The notes under the pieces are model-generated. The model ran no database searches and was not told the DNA's origin. It saw only the letters and a program-made list of their open reading frames with translations. A stretch of 10,212 nucleotides of DNA from the NCBI GenBank assembly GCA_035515515.1, contig DATJBC010000091.1, positions 1-10,212 on the forward strand, given 5' to 3'. The DNA comes from DATJBC01 sp035515515. Its GTDB lineage: Bacteria; Actinomycetota; Acidimicrobiia; Acidimicrobiales; UBA8190. Within the stretch, counting starts at the first letter, position 1. Every line of letters begins with the position of its first letter. The position numbers and the translations under genes were made by a program. Below, piece after piece: positions 1-6,747 of the stretch.

Positions 1-702
1 GAAGTAGATGGTCGACCACAGGGCGGCTCCGCTGTCCCACTCTGACCAGTCGAGGGAGACGACATCGAGTTCCGCTCGCATCAGGGCATCGTCCACGGCC
101 GCCTCGATCTCGGGCCGCGCATCGGTCCGTAGCCGTCCGACTGTGGTCGCCGGCCGGGGAGAGGGTGAGAAACCCGGCTCTAGAAGCCGCATCCCCAGGA
201 CAAGACCGGACACGTCCCTCGCCAGAGGCCCGACAGTGTCGAAGCTCGGGGCGAGGGGCCACACGCCGTCGAGAGGGATGCGGCCGTGTGTGGTCTTCAA
301 TCCACTCACGCCACAACAGGCGGCTGGGATTCGGATTGACCCGCCGGTGTCGGTACCGAGGGCGACATCTGCCTCGTCGGTGGCAACGGCCACAGCCGAC
401 CCGCTGGAGGATCCGCCCGGGATCAGGGCCGGATCGAATGGGTTGCGGGGTGTCCCAAACCAAGGGTTCGTGCCGAAAGGCAGCATGGCCAGCTCGTGGA
501 GGTTGGTCTTGCCGACCAGACGAGTCTCTGCTGACCGGAGGCCGGCGAGACACGCGGCGTCCGCCTCGGCCGCCTGCGCCACCCGCTCGACCGCTCGCGA
601 CCCCGCCGTGGTGGGAACACCAGCGACGTCGATGAGGTCTTTCACTGCGACCCGGGGCCCGGATCCTCGGTCGTGATCCATTCGAGTGATGAACGTTGAC
701 AT
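1..702 (-). CDS. Amidase-signature family hydrolase, N-terminal part (cut by left window edge)
   Basis: The frame is open from an ATG at 702 down to base 1, giving 234 codons with no stop; the C-terminal half lies outside the window. The product is an amidase-signature serine hydrolase, which cleaves carbon-nitrogen bonds in amides; the substrate cannot be predicted. The Ser-cisSer-Lys triad is visible. Lys21 lies in AVKDLID, the putative cis-Ser98 in the Gly/Ser-rich loop GGSSSGSA (96-103), and the nucleophile Ser122 in GTDTGGSIRIPA (116-127). The 24-residue Ser-Ser spacing matches the family (for example FAAH Ser217/Ser241). The segment VGKTNLHELA (63-72) is also typical. A GGAGG at 710-714, 7 nt before the ATG, supports this start. 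The N-terminus before the catalytic Lys is short (20 residues), lacking the longer helical leader of GatA-type enzymes. It is divergent from the esterase gene at 1545 and probably has its own promoter in the gap. GatA itself is unlikely because no gatB or gatC is in view. Confidence 0.93.
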   Translation of the reverse strand, partial: MSTFITRMDHDRGSGPRVAVKDLIDVAGVPTTAGSRAVERVAQAAEADAACLAGLRSAETRLVGKTNLHELAMLPFGTNPWFGTPRNPFDPALIPGGSSSGSAVAVATDEADVALGTDTGGSIRIPAACCGVSGLKTTHGRIPLDGVWPLAPSFDTVGPLARDVSGLVLGMRLLEPGFSPSPRPATTVGRLRTDARPEIEAAVDDALMRAELDVVSLDWSEWDSGAALWSTIYF

Positions 703-1079
703 GTCTGCCCCTCCGTGCTTTCGCCGCCTATCGTGACAGATTCGTCATCGCGCCACTCGCCAGATCACTTCCTGAAGCAACAAGGTCGCCGCTGCCCTTC
801 CAACCGTTGGATGGGGTCGCGCTCCTCGGCCGTCGGCGATCATGGGTAGTCTTACCCCTTGGAAGTCGGACGCTGGCGTGTTGCCAGCCCGCTCGGGAAT
901 GCCGATCCCGGACCTCCCGCAAGGCCCCAGGGCCTCCCCCAGACGCGCCCGATATCGCTCCGAGGGCGCCACGCTGGCTGACCGCTACGCAGGAACGAAG
1001 AGGCCAGCCATTGCGTCCAGCGCGGGGGCGCCGTCATCCGCTCCCGTCCGGCCCCTTGTGGATAGCGCTCTCACCTGCG

Positions 1080-1117
1080 GATTCCGTCCGCCCAAGTCCG
1101 CCGAATTCCACGGAATC
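1080..1117. repeat. 8-bp inverted repeat
   Basis: GATTCCGT at 1080-1087 is the reverse complement of ACGGAATC at 1110-1117, with a 22-bp spacer that contains the direct repeat GTCCGCC twice. It lies in the middle of the non-coding divergent gap. Possible hairpin or binding site; it may be chance. Confidence 0.25.
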
Positions 1118-1247
1118 TGCGTTCGCAACGTAGAAGTCGGCGGTTCGCTCACCCCCACTCACCATCGTCTCCACGAACGCCTTCCGGCTTCACCGGTGTG
1201 CAGGCGTCAGGCATGTCGCTGATGAAACGCTCGGATCCGCGCCAACT

Positions 1248-1290
1248 TCCACGAACTCCCCACAACTGATTCACCAGCCGGGTTCGTGGA
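1248..1290. repeat. 9-bp perfect inverted repeat with a third copy nearby
   Basis: The arms TCCACGAAC (1248-1256) and GTTCGTGGA (1282-1290) are perfect reverse complements separated by 25 bp. A further direct copy of TCCACGAAC lies at 1170-1178. The pair sits about 255 bp before the esterase start. It could be an operator pair, a hairpin, or remnants of terminal repeats. It does not match the actinobacterial LexA box. Function is unknown. Confidence 0.4.
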
Positions 1291-1533
1291 CGCTCCGAGG
1301 GACGGGCTATCGGAATCGCCCTAGCGCTTCTGGCGAGAGGTCTGCACTCCAATCGCCATGAGAGCTGCACGGGGACGCGAATGTCCACGTCAGCCAAGCC
1401 GAGCCGGCCGGCCCAAAACGCTCGGCGGCTGTGGTGGCGAACCCCAAGTAGTTTGGCTCCTGGTACATGGACGGGCACTCACCGTGGTCCGCTTTGGTAC
1501 ACATACGACGAGCGAAGAGAGCCTGCGAGGATT

Positions 1534-1538
1534 GGAGG
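1534..1538 (+). promoter_or_regulatory. Ribosome binding site that fixes the esterase start
   Basis: GGAGG lies 6 nt before the ATG at 1545. This site and the lipoprotein signal peptide beginning at that ATG select it over the upstream in-frame ATG at 1467, which would add 26 non-signal residues in front of the hydrophobic core. Confidence 0.75.
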
Positions 1539-1544
1539 CCGTTC

Positions 1545-2660
1545 ATGAGGCGGGTTGGTGCAGTCGTCATCGCCGTTGGCGTAACGCTCGTGATCTCTTC
1601 TTGCTCAGGCCCCACCGCCAGCACCGGATCGAACTTCGCCAAGCCTGGTCCGTACGCGGTCGGCCTGGTGACCCTTGATCTCGGATCCGCCGGAGCACTG
1701 GGCGACCGGCAGGCCACGGTGTTCTATCCCGCCGACGCGTCACGGCTCGGTGGGCACGCTCGACTCAGCTACACCCTGGGCGCACCACTTCCTCCGGCCC
1801 TCGTCGCCATTGTCCCGGCGAAGTACAACTCGACGGTCACCGTCGACGCGTTCACCGGCGCCCCGGGGTCGAGCAAGGGACCGTTCCCCGTCGTCCTGTT
1901 CAGTCACGGCTTTGGTGCGTCCCGCCTGTACTACTCGCACCTCCTCGCCGGGATCGCCTCCTGGGGGTTTGTCGTGGTTTCGGCCGATTACCTCGAGCGG
2001 GGCCTCTTGGCGCAAGCCACCCACTCGAGTGTGCCGGACACGCCGAGTCGGGACCTCACCACCATGTTCTCCTCCCTGGCGACGACAGAGGAGGCGTCCG
2101 CCACGCCGACATCCCCCCTCTACCGCTCCGTCGACGCCCACAAGGTGGCGGCCGTCGGTCACTCGGCCGGGGGACAGACCGCCTTCGACGCCTTGAACGA
2201 TCCCAGGGTGTCAACGGCTGTGGGGTGGGCGCCCGTGGGCCCCTCAGGCCCACCATCGCACAAGCCGGTGATGATCATCGGCGAGCAGGAAGATGTCGCG
2301 CTCACCCCGGCGACCCTGAGCCGAGAGTTCGCGCGGTTCCCTGGGTCGGCCACCTACATCCAGATCTCCGGGGAGGGCCACAACACGTATACCGATCTTT
2401 GTCCCGCCATCCGGAGCGGGGGAGGAGGACTCGTCGCGTTCGCCACGTCGCTGCACCTCATCAGTAATCAGCTTGCCCAGTTGGCGAACAACGGGTGCTC
2501 GTCGAAGAACCTCCCATCCCCTCGGTTCTGGCCGATCGTGCAGTACTACACGGTGGCGGCTCTCCGTCACGGCCTCGCGCTGGATGACACGCCCAACCCC
2601 GGACCTGTGCGTCCCAGCCAGTTCCCGGGCTTCGCGGTCACGTTTCACCAGCATTCCTGA
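1545..2660 (+). CDS. Secreted lipoprotein alpha/beta hydrolase (dienelactone hydrolase / PAF-acetylhydrolase-like esterase)
   Basis: The product is a 371-aa alpha/beta-hydrolase, probably an esterase or lipase anchored outside the membrane. Residues 1-20 form a lipoprotein signal: MRR, a hydrophobic run, then a lipobox-like VISSC with the lipidated Cys at 20 and a Ser/Gly/Thr-rich tether after it. In the mature part, FSHGFG (119-124) is the oxyanion-hole HG loop, and GHSAGG (205-210) is the GxSxG nucleophile elbow with Ser207. Asp250 in GEQEDV and His279 in GEGHN complete a triad with correct order and spacing. The fold and the GHSAGG elbow resemble the COG4188 dienelactone-hydrolase/chlorophyllase/PAF-AH group. 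Two late cysteines (DLCPA and NNGCSS) could form a disulfide, fitting export. It stands alone on the plus strand, divergent from the amidase and convergent with ackA. Substrate is unknown: lipid, short-chain ester or polyester are all possible. Confidence 0.9.
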   Translation: MRRVGAVVIAVGVTLVISSCSGPTASTGSNFAKPGPYAVGLVTLDLGSAGALGDRQATVFYPADASRLGGHARLSYTLGAPLPPALVAIVPAKYNSTVTVDAFTGAPGSSKGPFPVVLFSHGFGASRLYYSHLLAGIASWGFVVVSADYLERGLLAQATHSSVPDTPSRDLTTMFSSLATTEEASATPTSPLYRSVDAHKVAAVGHSAGGQTAFDALNDPRVSTAVGWAPVGPSGPPSHKPVMIIGEQEDVALTPATLSREFARFPGSATYIQISGEGHNTYTDLCPAIRSGGGGLVAFATSLHLISNQLAQLANNGCSSKNLPSPRFWPIVQYYTVAALRHGLALDDTPNPGPVRPSQFPGFAVTFHQHS

Positions 2661-2973
2661 TTCACCACTCGCTCAAGGCGGACAGCGCCCGGCTGGTGCG
2701 CTCTGCGAGCGCCACGGCGTGGCCCATCCACCTGCGCATCCCGTTACGGACGGGTCGGTCTCGTCATGCTCATCTCCGACATCGTTCCGTGGTCCTTCGC
2801 GTACACCGTCAGGGAGCTCTGGGTGGGCATCTCGCAATTTGCGATCGAACCCGTACAGCTGAACGTTCTGCTTGCGCCGGGGGGTAAGGCGATGGGGCCG
2901 ACCTGCGGGAGGGGCCGGCGCCGCGCCTGAGGGCGCCGTCGATCGACCGGAGCACCCGTGTTGTCGCGTCCGG
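2661..2973. other. Convergent intergenic region between esterase and ackA
   Basis: These 313 bp separate the esterase stop from the ackA stop. The only protein-like content is the short hydrophobic ORF at 2766-2930, listed separately. Base composition changes from moderately to very GC-rich at about 2880-2930. At the ackA end there is a 7-bp inverted repeat, GACCGGA (2945-2951) / TCCGGTC (2969-2975), with a 17-nt loop that overlaps the ackA stop. It lacks a T-tract, so I do not call it a terminator with confidence. Confidence 0.6.
2766..2930 (+). pseudogene. Short hydrophobic ORF, possible gene remnant
   Basis: An ATG at 2766 opens 54 codons ending at TGA 2928-2930. The first 40 residues read like real protein: MLISDIVPWSFAY, then VRELWVGISQFAIEP, then LNVLLAPGGK. 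They are hydrophobic with a balanced composition and mostly G/C third bases, unlike the Arg/Pro-rich shadows elsewhere. The last residues (CGRGRRRA) look like read-through into unrelated GC-rich sequence. There is no good ribosome binding site, and the frame upstream of the ATG stays open without a credible start. I read it as a truncated internal piece of a membrane-associated protein, or a small orphan gene. I do not recognise the family. It lies at the composition break, which favours a remnant at a rearrangement junction. Confidence 0.28.
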
Positions 2974-4074
2974 TCAACCCGCTCCCGCGCCCGACAGCCG
3001 CTCGACCTCCATGGCGATCTGGAGGTCCTCCCGGGTTCGGACGACGAGCGTCCGGGTCGGGGCCCCCGCCAGGCTGATGTCACGGTCCGGCTCGGCCGAC
3101 ACGTTGTGTTCCGCATCGACGTCCACGCCCAGGAAACGGAGCCCGGCGGCGGCTCGTTCCCGGACAGGTGCGGCGTGCTCGCCCACCCCGCCGGTGAACA
3201 CCAGGGCATCGAGCCCGTCCATGGCGGCGGCCATCGAGGCGATGGCGGCGCGCAGGCGGTGCAGATAGACGCCCAGCGCCAGGACGGCGTCTTGGTCGCC
3301 AGCGGCTTCCGCCTCGAGGATGACCCTCAGGTCCCCGCTGCCGGCCAGGCCGAGCAGCCCCGATCGGTGCTCGAGCGTGGCGGCCAGCTCGGCGGGGGGC
3401 ATCCCGGCGTGCTCTTCGAGCCACAGCACGAGACCCGGATCGACGGTGCCGGAGCGGGTGGCCATGACGAGCCCTTCCAGGGGCGTGAACCCCATCGTCG
3501 TGTCGACCGAGACGCCGTCCCTGATGGCGGTCACCGACGCGCCGGCGCCCAGGTGGCAGCTGACGATCCGCAGCCCCTCCGCGGGGCGGCCGAGCAGCTC
3601 CGGGGCCCGCCGGGCGACGTAGGCGTGGGAGAGGCCGTGGAACCCGAAGCGGCGCAGCGGCCAGCGACGCCGCCACTCCACCGGCAGTGCGTAGGTCGCC
3701 GCGGCCGCAGGGATGGCGGCGTGGAAGGCGGTGTCGAAGCAGGCGACGGCGGGGACCTCGGGCAGCAGCCGGCTCACCGCCTCCAGCGCCTCGAGCGACG
3801 CGGGCTGGTGGAGGGGTGCGAGGTCGGTGAGGGCTTCCAGCCGCCGGCGCACTAGGGCGTCGACGACGGTCGCCCCCGTGAAGTCGGTGCCCCCGTGGAC
3901 GATGCGATGCCCCACCGCGTCGAGCGCCCCGGCGTCGCCCACGAACCCGGCGATCGCCGCTGTGTCGAGCGTGCCCCCCTCGGCCGGGAGCGCGGCCATC
4001 GTGACCTGCCGGTCACCGTCGAGGACCGACAGCTTGAGGCTCGAGGAGCCGGCGTTCACGACCAGGATCCGCAC
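2974..4074 (-). CDS. ackA: Acetate kinase
   Basis: The 366-aa product converts acetyl phosphate and ADP to acetate and ATP in the cytoplasm. It is an ASKHA-fold kinase with the signatures in order. VNAGSSSLKLS (6-16) is the phosphate-1 motif and GHRIVHGG (55-62) carries Arg57. CFDTAFH (112-118) carries Asp114, FGFHGLSH (143-150) carries His146, and CHLGAG (173-178) carries His174. ATRSGTVDPG (205-214) carries Arg207, and GGVGEHA lies in the adenosine site. The spacings 57/114/146/174/207 equal those of Methanosarcina thermophila AckA 91/148/180/208/241, so the catalytic set is complete. The N-terminal part is 34 residues shorter than in that enzyme, and the usual HLGNG Asn is Ala177 here. The GTG start follows a GGAGA and lies 10 nt after the xfp stop. 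The longer in-frame ATG at 4191 would overlap xfp and add a non-homologous leader. It is co-transcribed with xfp. Confidence 0.97.
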   Translation of the reverse strand: MRILVVNAGSSSLKLSVLDGDRQVTMAALPAEGGTLDTAAIAGFVGDAGALDAVGHRIVHGGTDFTGATVVDALVRRRLEALTDLAPLHQPASLEALEAVSRLLPEVPAVACFDTAFHAAIPAAAATYALPVEWRRRWPLRRFGFHGLSHAYVARRAPELLGRPAEGLRIVSCHLGAGASVTAIRDGVSVDTTMGFTPLEGLVMATRSGTVDPGLVLWLEEHAGMPPAELAATLEHRSGLLGLAGSGDLRVILEAEAAGDQDAVLALGVYLHRLRAAIASMAAAMDGLDALVFTGGVGEHAAPVRERAAAGLRFLGVDVDAEHNVSAEPDRDISLAGAPTRTLVVRTREDLQIAMEVERLSGAGAG

Positions 4075-4078
4075 GGGG

Positions 4079-4083
4079 TCTCC
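4079..4083 (-). promoter_or_regulatory. Ribosome binding site of ackA (supports the GTG start)
   Basis: GGAGA on the minus strand lies 4 nt before the GTG at 4074-4072 and directly beside the xfp TGA at 4087-4085. The arrangement suggests translational coupling of ackA to xfp. It also argues against the upstream ATG inside xfp. Confidence 0.6.
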
Positions 4084-4084
4084 G

Positions 4085-6457
4085 TCAGTGGGGCCAGGTC
4101 CAGTCGCGGATCTCCGGCGGATCTTCTCCTTCGTTTCGCGTGTAGGCGCGGGCGCGGACACGGGCGTCGGCCATGTGCTGGCGCAGCTCACCGGCGTGCG
4201 AGCCCAGGCTGGGCACCCGGTCGATGACGTCCATGACGAGGTGGAAGCGGTCGAGGTCGTTGAGCATCACCATGTCGAACGGGGTGGTCGTCGTGCCCTC
4301 TTCCTTGTAGCCCCGCACGTGCAGGTTGTGGTGGTTGCGCCGCCGGTAGGTGAGGCGGTGGATCAGCCAGGGGTACCCGTGGAAGGCGAAGATCACGGGC
4401 TTCTCCGCGGTGAAGAGGGCGTCGAACTCCACGTCGGACAGGCCGTGGGGGTGCTCGGACTCCGGTTGCAGGCGCATGAGGTCGACCACGTTGACCACCC
4501 TGACCCGCAGGTCGGGGAGGCTCTGGCGGAGGATGGCCGTGGCGGCGAGGGCCTCCAGGGTGGGGATGTCGCCGCAGCAGCCGACCACCACGTCGGGGTC
4601 GCCCTCGTCGTTCGACGCCCACTCCCAGATGCCCAGCCCCCGGGTGCAGTGCAGGATGGCGGCGTCCATGGGCAGGTAGTTCAACGCGGGCTGCTTGCCG
4701 GCCACGATCACGTTGACGTAGTGGCGGCTCCGCAGGCAGTGATCGGCCACCGACAGCAGGCAGTTCGTGTCGGGCGGCAGGTAGATGCGGATGATCTCGG
4801 CCTTCTTGTTGGCGACATGGTCGATGAAGCCCGGGTCCTGGTGGGAGAAGCCGTTGTGGTCCTGGCGCCAGACGTGCGACGACAGCAGGTAGTTGAGCGA
4901 GGCGAGCGGCCGGCGCCACGGGATCTGCCGCGTGGTCTTGAGCCACTTGGCGTGCTGGTTGAACATCGAGTCGACGATGTGGATGAACGCCTCGTAGCAG
5001 TTGAAGAGGCCGTGGCGGCCGGTGAGCACGTAGCCCTCCAACCAGCCCTGGCACTGGTGTTCGGAGAGCACCTCCATGACCCGGCCCTCCGGGGCGAGAT
5101 GCTCGTCGGTGGGCAGGATCTCCGCCTCCCACTGGCGCTCGGTCGCCTCGAACACCGCCTGCAGCCGGTTCGAGTTCGTCTCGTCGGGGCCGAAGATCCG
5201 GAAGGTGCTCGGGTTGGCGCGGATGACGTCGCGCAGGTACGCGCCCAGCACCCGGGTGGCCTCCGAGAAGGTGGTGGCGGGCCCGTCCACCTCGACGGCG
5301 TAGCTCCGGAAGTCGGGCAGGCCCAGGTCGTGGAGGAGCAGGCCCCCGTTGGCATGCGGGTTGGCGCTCATCCGGCGAGGGCCCTTGGGCGCCATCCCGG
5401 CCAGCTCGGCCACCGGCGCGCCGTGCTCGTCGAAGAGCTCCTCGGGGCGGTAGCTGCGCAGCCAGGCCTCCAGGGCGGCGCGGTGGTCGGCATTGGTGCG
5501 GACCTCGGCCATGGGCACCTGGTGGGACCGCCAGGTCCCCTCGGTGGGGAGCCCGTCGACGGTCTTGGGACCGGTCCAGCCCTTGGGCGTGCGCAGCACG
5601 ATCATCGGCCAGCGCGGCCGGCCGGCCGCACCCCCCTCGCGTGCGGCACGCTGGATGGAGGCGATCTCCTCCACGACGGTGTCGAGGGTGGCCGCCATGG
5701 CCTGGTGCATCTCGGCCGGCTCCGAGCCCGACACCCAGTGGACGTGGTGGCCGTAGCCCTCGAGCAGCCGGGTGAGCTCCTCGTCGGGTATGCGGGCGAA
5801 CACCGTCGGGTTGGCGATCTTGTAGCCGTTGAGGTGCAGGATGGGGAGCACCGCCCCGTCGGTGCGCGGGTTGAGGAACTTGTTGCCGTGCCATCCGGTG
5901 GCCAGGGGGCCCGTCTCGGCCTCGCCGTCACCGACGATGCAGGCGACGAGGAGCCCCGGGTTGTCGAAGGCCGCTCCGTAGGCGTGGGCGAGGGCGTAGC
6001 CGAGCTCGCCGCCCTCGTGGATCGACCCCGGCGTCTCCGGGGCCACGTGCGACGGGATGCCGCCGGGGAACGAGAACTGGCGGAACAGGGCGCGCAGGCC
6101 GGCCTCGTCCCACCCGATGTGCGGGTAGACCTCGCTGTAGGTGCCCTCGAGGTAGGCGTTGGCCACCGCCGCCGGCCCTCCGTGGCCCGGGCCGATCACG
6201 TAGATCATGTCGAGGTCCCAGTTGCGGATCACCCGGTTCAGGTGGGCGTAGAGGAAGTTGAGCCCCGGGGTGGTCCCCCAGTGCCCCAGCAGCCGGGGTT
6301 TCACGTGCTCGGGGTGCAGGGGCTCTCGCAGGAGGGGGTTGTCGAGCAGGTAGATCTGACCGACGGACAGGTAGTTGGCCGCCCGCCACCAGGCGTCGAG
6401 CCGGTTGATCTCGCCGCCCACCAGCGGCCGGGTGGGGAGGTCGGTGGTCACCGCCAT
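4085..6457 (-). CDS. xfp: Xylulose-5-phosphate/fructose-6-phosphate phosphoketolase
   Basis: The 790-aa product, the usual family length, is a thiamine-diphosphate enzyme. It splits xylulose-5-phosphate (and usually fructose-6-phosphate) with phosphate to acetyl phosphate plus glyceraldehyde-3-phosphate or erythrose-4-phosphate. XFP N-terminal, central and C-terminal domains follow in order. Visible motifs are GHWGTTPG (58-65), GPGHGGPA (89-96) and EGGELGY (148-154, phosphoketolase signature 1). GDGEAETGP (176-184) is the ThDP/Mg motif, followed by HLNGYKI (208-214). GWLEGY (471-476) carries Glu474, the likely equivalent of the Bifidobacterium catalytic Glu479, and QDHNGFSHQDPG (532-543) carries the active-site histidines. 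All key residues are present. The ATG at 6457 matches family N-termini (the WWRAANYLSVGQIYL block begins at residue 23). The frame stays open far upstream, but that part is Arg/Pro-rich non-homologous sequence. It forms an operon with ackA; no pta gene is seen. X5P versus F6P preference cannot be read from sequence. Confidence 0.98.
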   Translation of the reverse strand: MAVTTDLPTRPLVGGEINRLDAWWRAANYLSVGQIYLLDNPLLREPLHPEHVKPRLLGHWGTTPGLNFLYAHLNRVIRNWDLDMIYVIGPGHGGPAAVANAYLEGTYSEVYPHIGWDEAGLRALFRQFSFPGGIPSHVAPETPGSIHEGGELGYALAHAYGAAFDNPGLLVACIVGDGEAETGPLATGWHGNKFLNPRTDGAVLPILHLNGYKIANPTVFARIPDEELTRLLEGYGHHVHWVSGSEPAEMHQAMAATLDTVVEEIASIQRAAREGGAAGRPRWPMIVLRTPKGWTGPKTVDGLPTEGTWRSHQVPMAEVRTNADHRAALEAWLRSYRPEELFDEHGAPVAELAGMAPKGPRRMSANPHANGGLLLHDLGLPDFRSYAVEVDGPATTFSEATRVLGAYLRDVIRANPSTFRIFGPDETNSNRLQAVFEATERQWEAEILPTDEHLAPEGRVMEVLSEHQCQGWLEGYVLTGRHGLFNCYEAFIHIVDSMFNQHAKWLKTTRQIPWRRPLASLNYLLSSHVWRQDHNGFSHQDPGFIDHVANKKAEIIRIYLPPDTNCLLSVADHCLRSRHYVNVIVAGKQPALNYLPMDAAILHCTRGLGIWEWASNDEGDPDVVVGCCGDIPTLEALAATAILRQSLPDLRVRVVNVVDLMRLQPESEHPHGLSDVEFDALFTAEKPVIFAFHGYPWLIHRLTYRRRNHHNLHVRGYKEEGTTTTPFDMVMLNDLDRFHLVMDVIDRVPSLGSHAGELRQHMADARVRARAYTRNEGEDPPEIRDWTWPH

Positions 6458-6510
6458 AGCTTGCCCCGGCCCGGGAAGCCCGACGGCCGCGGCGCCGGGG
6501 GAGACGGCGC

Positions 6511-6527
6511 CCTGGGCGGTGCCCAGG
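6511..6527. promoter_or_regulatory. 7-3-7 dyad upstream of xfp (candidate operator or leader hairpin)
   Basis: CCTGGGC (6511-6517) and GCCCAGG (6521-6527) are perfect reverse complements around GGT. The dyad lies 54-70 bp before the xfp ATG. As DNA it could be a repressor or activator site. As RNA it would be a strong tri-loop hairpin in the 5' leader. It has no U-run, so an intrinsic terminator is unlikely. Function is inferred from position only. Confidence 0.35.
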
Positions 6528-6583
6528 TCCCGGGGGGAGCCGACGCCACCGGCGCCGACGACCGGGCGCCGATCGGGGACGAC

Positions 6584-6620
6584 GGGCCCGCTCGGGCCCG
6601 CTCGGGCCCGCTCGGGCCCG
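6584..6620. repeat. 10-bp tandem repeat upstream of xfp
   Basis: GGGCCCG occurs at 6584-6590, 6594-6600, 6604-6610 and 6614-6620, joined by CTC. This gives 3.7 units of GGGCCCGCTC with no mismatch. Each unit holds the palindrome GGGCCC, and the 10-bp period places the copies on about the same face of the helix. It lies 127-163 bp before the xfp start, in the gap after the RsbRD_N-like gene. It may be a binding-site array for xfp control or a slippage-prone simple repeat. It is not CRISPR: the units are too short and there are no spacers. Confidence 0.7.
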
Positions 6621-6698
6621 TCGCGCCGGCGCCCCCTGGCCCTACCCACAGGCGTGGACGAGGCACACGGGCGCCGGACAGATTGTGGCGCCGCCGCC

Positions 6699-6721
6699 GC
6701 CGGCCGGACAGCACGGCCGGC
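6699..6721 (-). terminator. GC hairpin after the RsbRD_N-like gene (weak terminator candidate)
   Basis: GCCGGCC (6699-6705) and GGCCGGC (6715-6721) pair over a 9-nt loop, 26 nt beyond the stop of the gene ending at 6748. There is no T-tract on the minus strand, so a classical intrinsic terminator is not shown. U-less GC hairpins have been proposed as terminators in actinobacteria. If it works, xfp-ackA would be transcribed from its own promoter. Confidence 0.3.
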
Positions 6722-6747
6722 CCCTCGTGCCGTGGCCGCAGGAGCTC

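Larger units (their letters stand above)
703..1544. other. Divergent intergenic region, no convincing gene
   Basis: These 842 bp separate the amidase (minus) from the esterase (plus). Six-frame reading gives only Arg/Pro/Ser-rich shadow translations with no recognisable motif, so I call no protein here. The region should hold promoters for both flanking genes, but I see no box pair good enough to place. It contains an imperfect cluster of repeats: TCCACGAAC at 1170-1178 and 1248-1256, its reverse complement at 1282-1290, the inverted pair GATTCCGT (1080-1087) / ACGGAATC (1110-1117), and a direct repeat GTCCGCC (1086-1092, 1096-1102). No tRNA-like cloverleaf or GTTCRA arm was found. It could be a decayed element or a complex regulatory region. 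Confidence 0.6.

Noticed and set aside
8..676. Plus-strand 222-codon frame opposite the amidase
   Set aside because: Ser/Arg/Pro-rich shadow. The minus strand carries the amidase triad motifs in frame.
1149..1717. Minus-strand frames of 109 and 136 codons in and beyond the divergent gap
   Set aside because: No motif, composition of shadow type, no ribosome binding site. One runs into the signal-peptide region of the esterase gene on the other strand.
2945..2975. 7-bp inverted repeat at the ackA stop as an intrinsic terminator
   Set aside because: 17-nt loop, overlap with the stop codon and no T-tract; too weak to call.
2872..3855. Plus-strand open frame of 327 codons opposite ackA
   Set aside because: Low-complexity Gly/Arg/Asp/Glu shadow of the ackA coding strand; no family features.
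4075..4191. ATG-initiated longer form of ackA starting inside xfp
   Set aside because: The extra 39 residues are not acetate-kinase-like. The GTG at 4074 has a ribosome binding site and directly precedes the conserved N-terminal motif.
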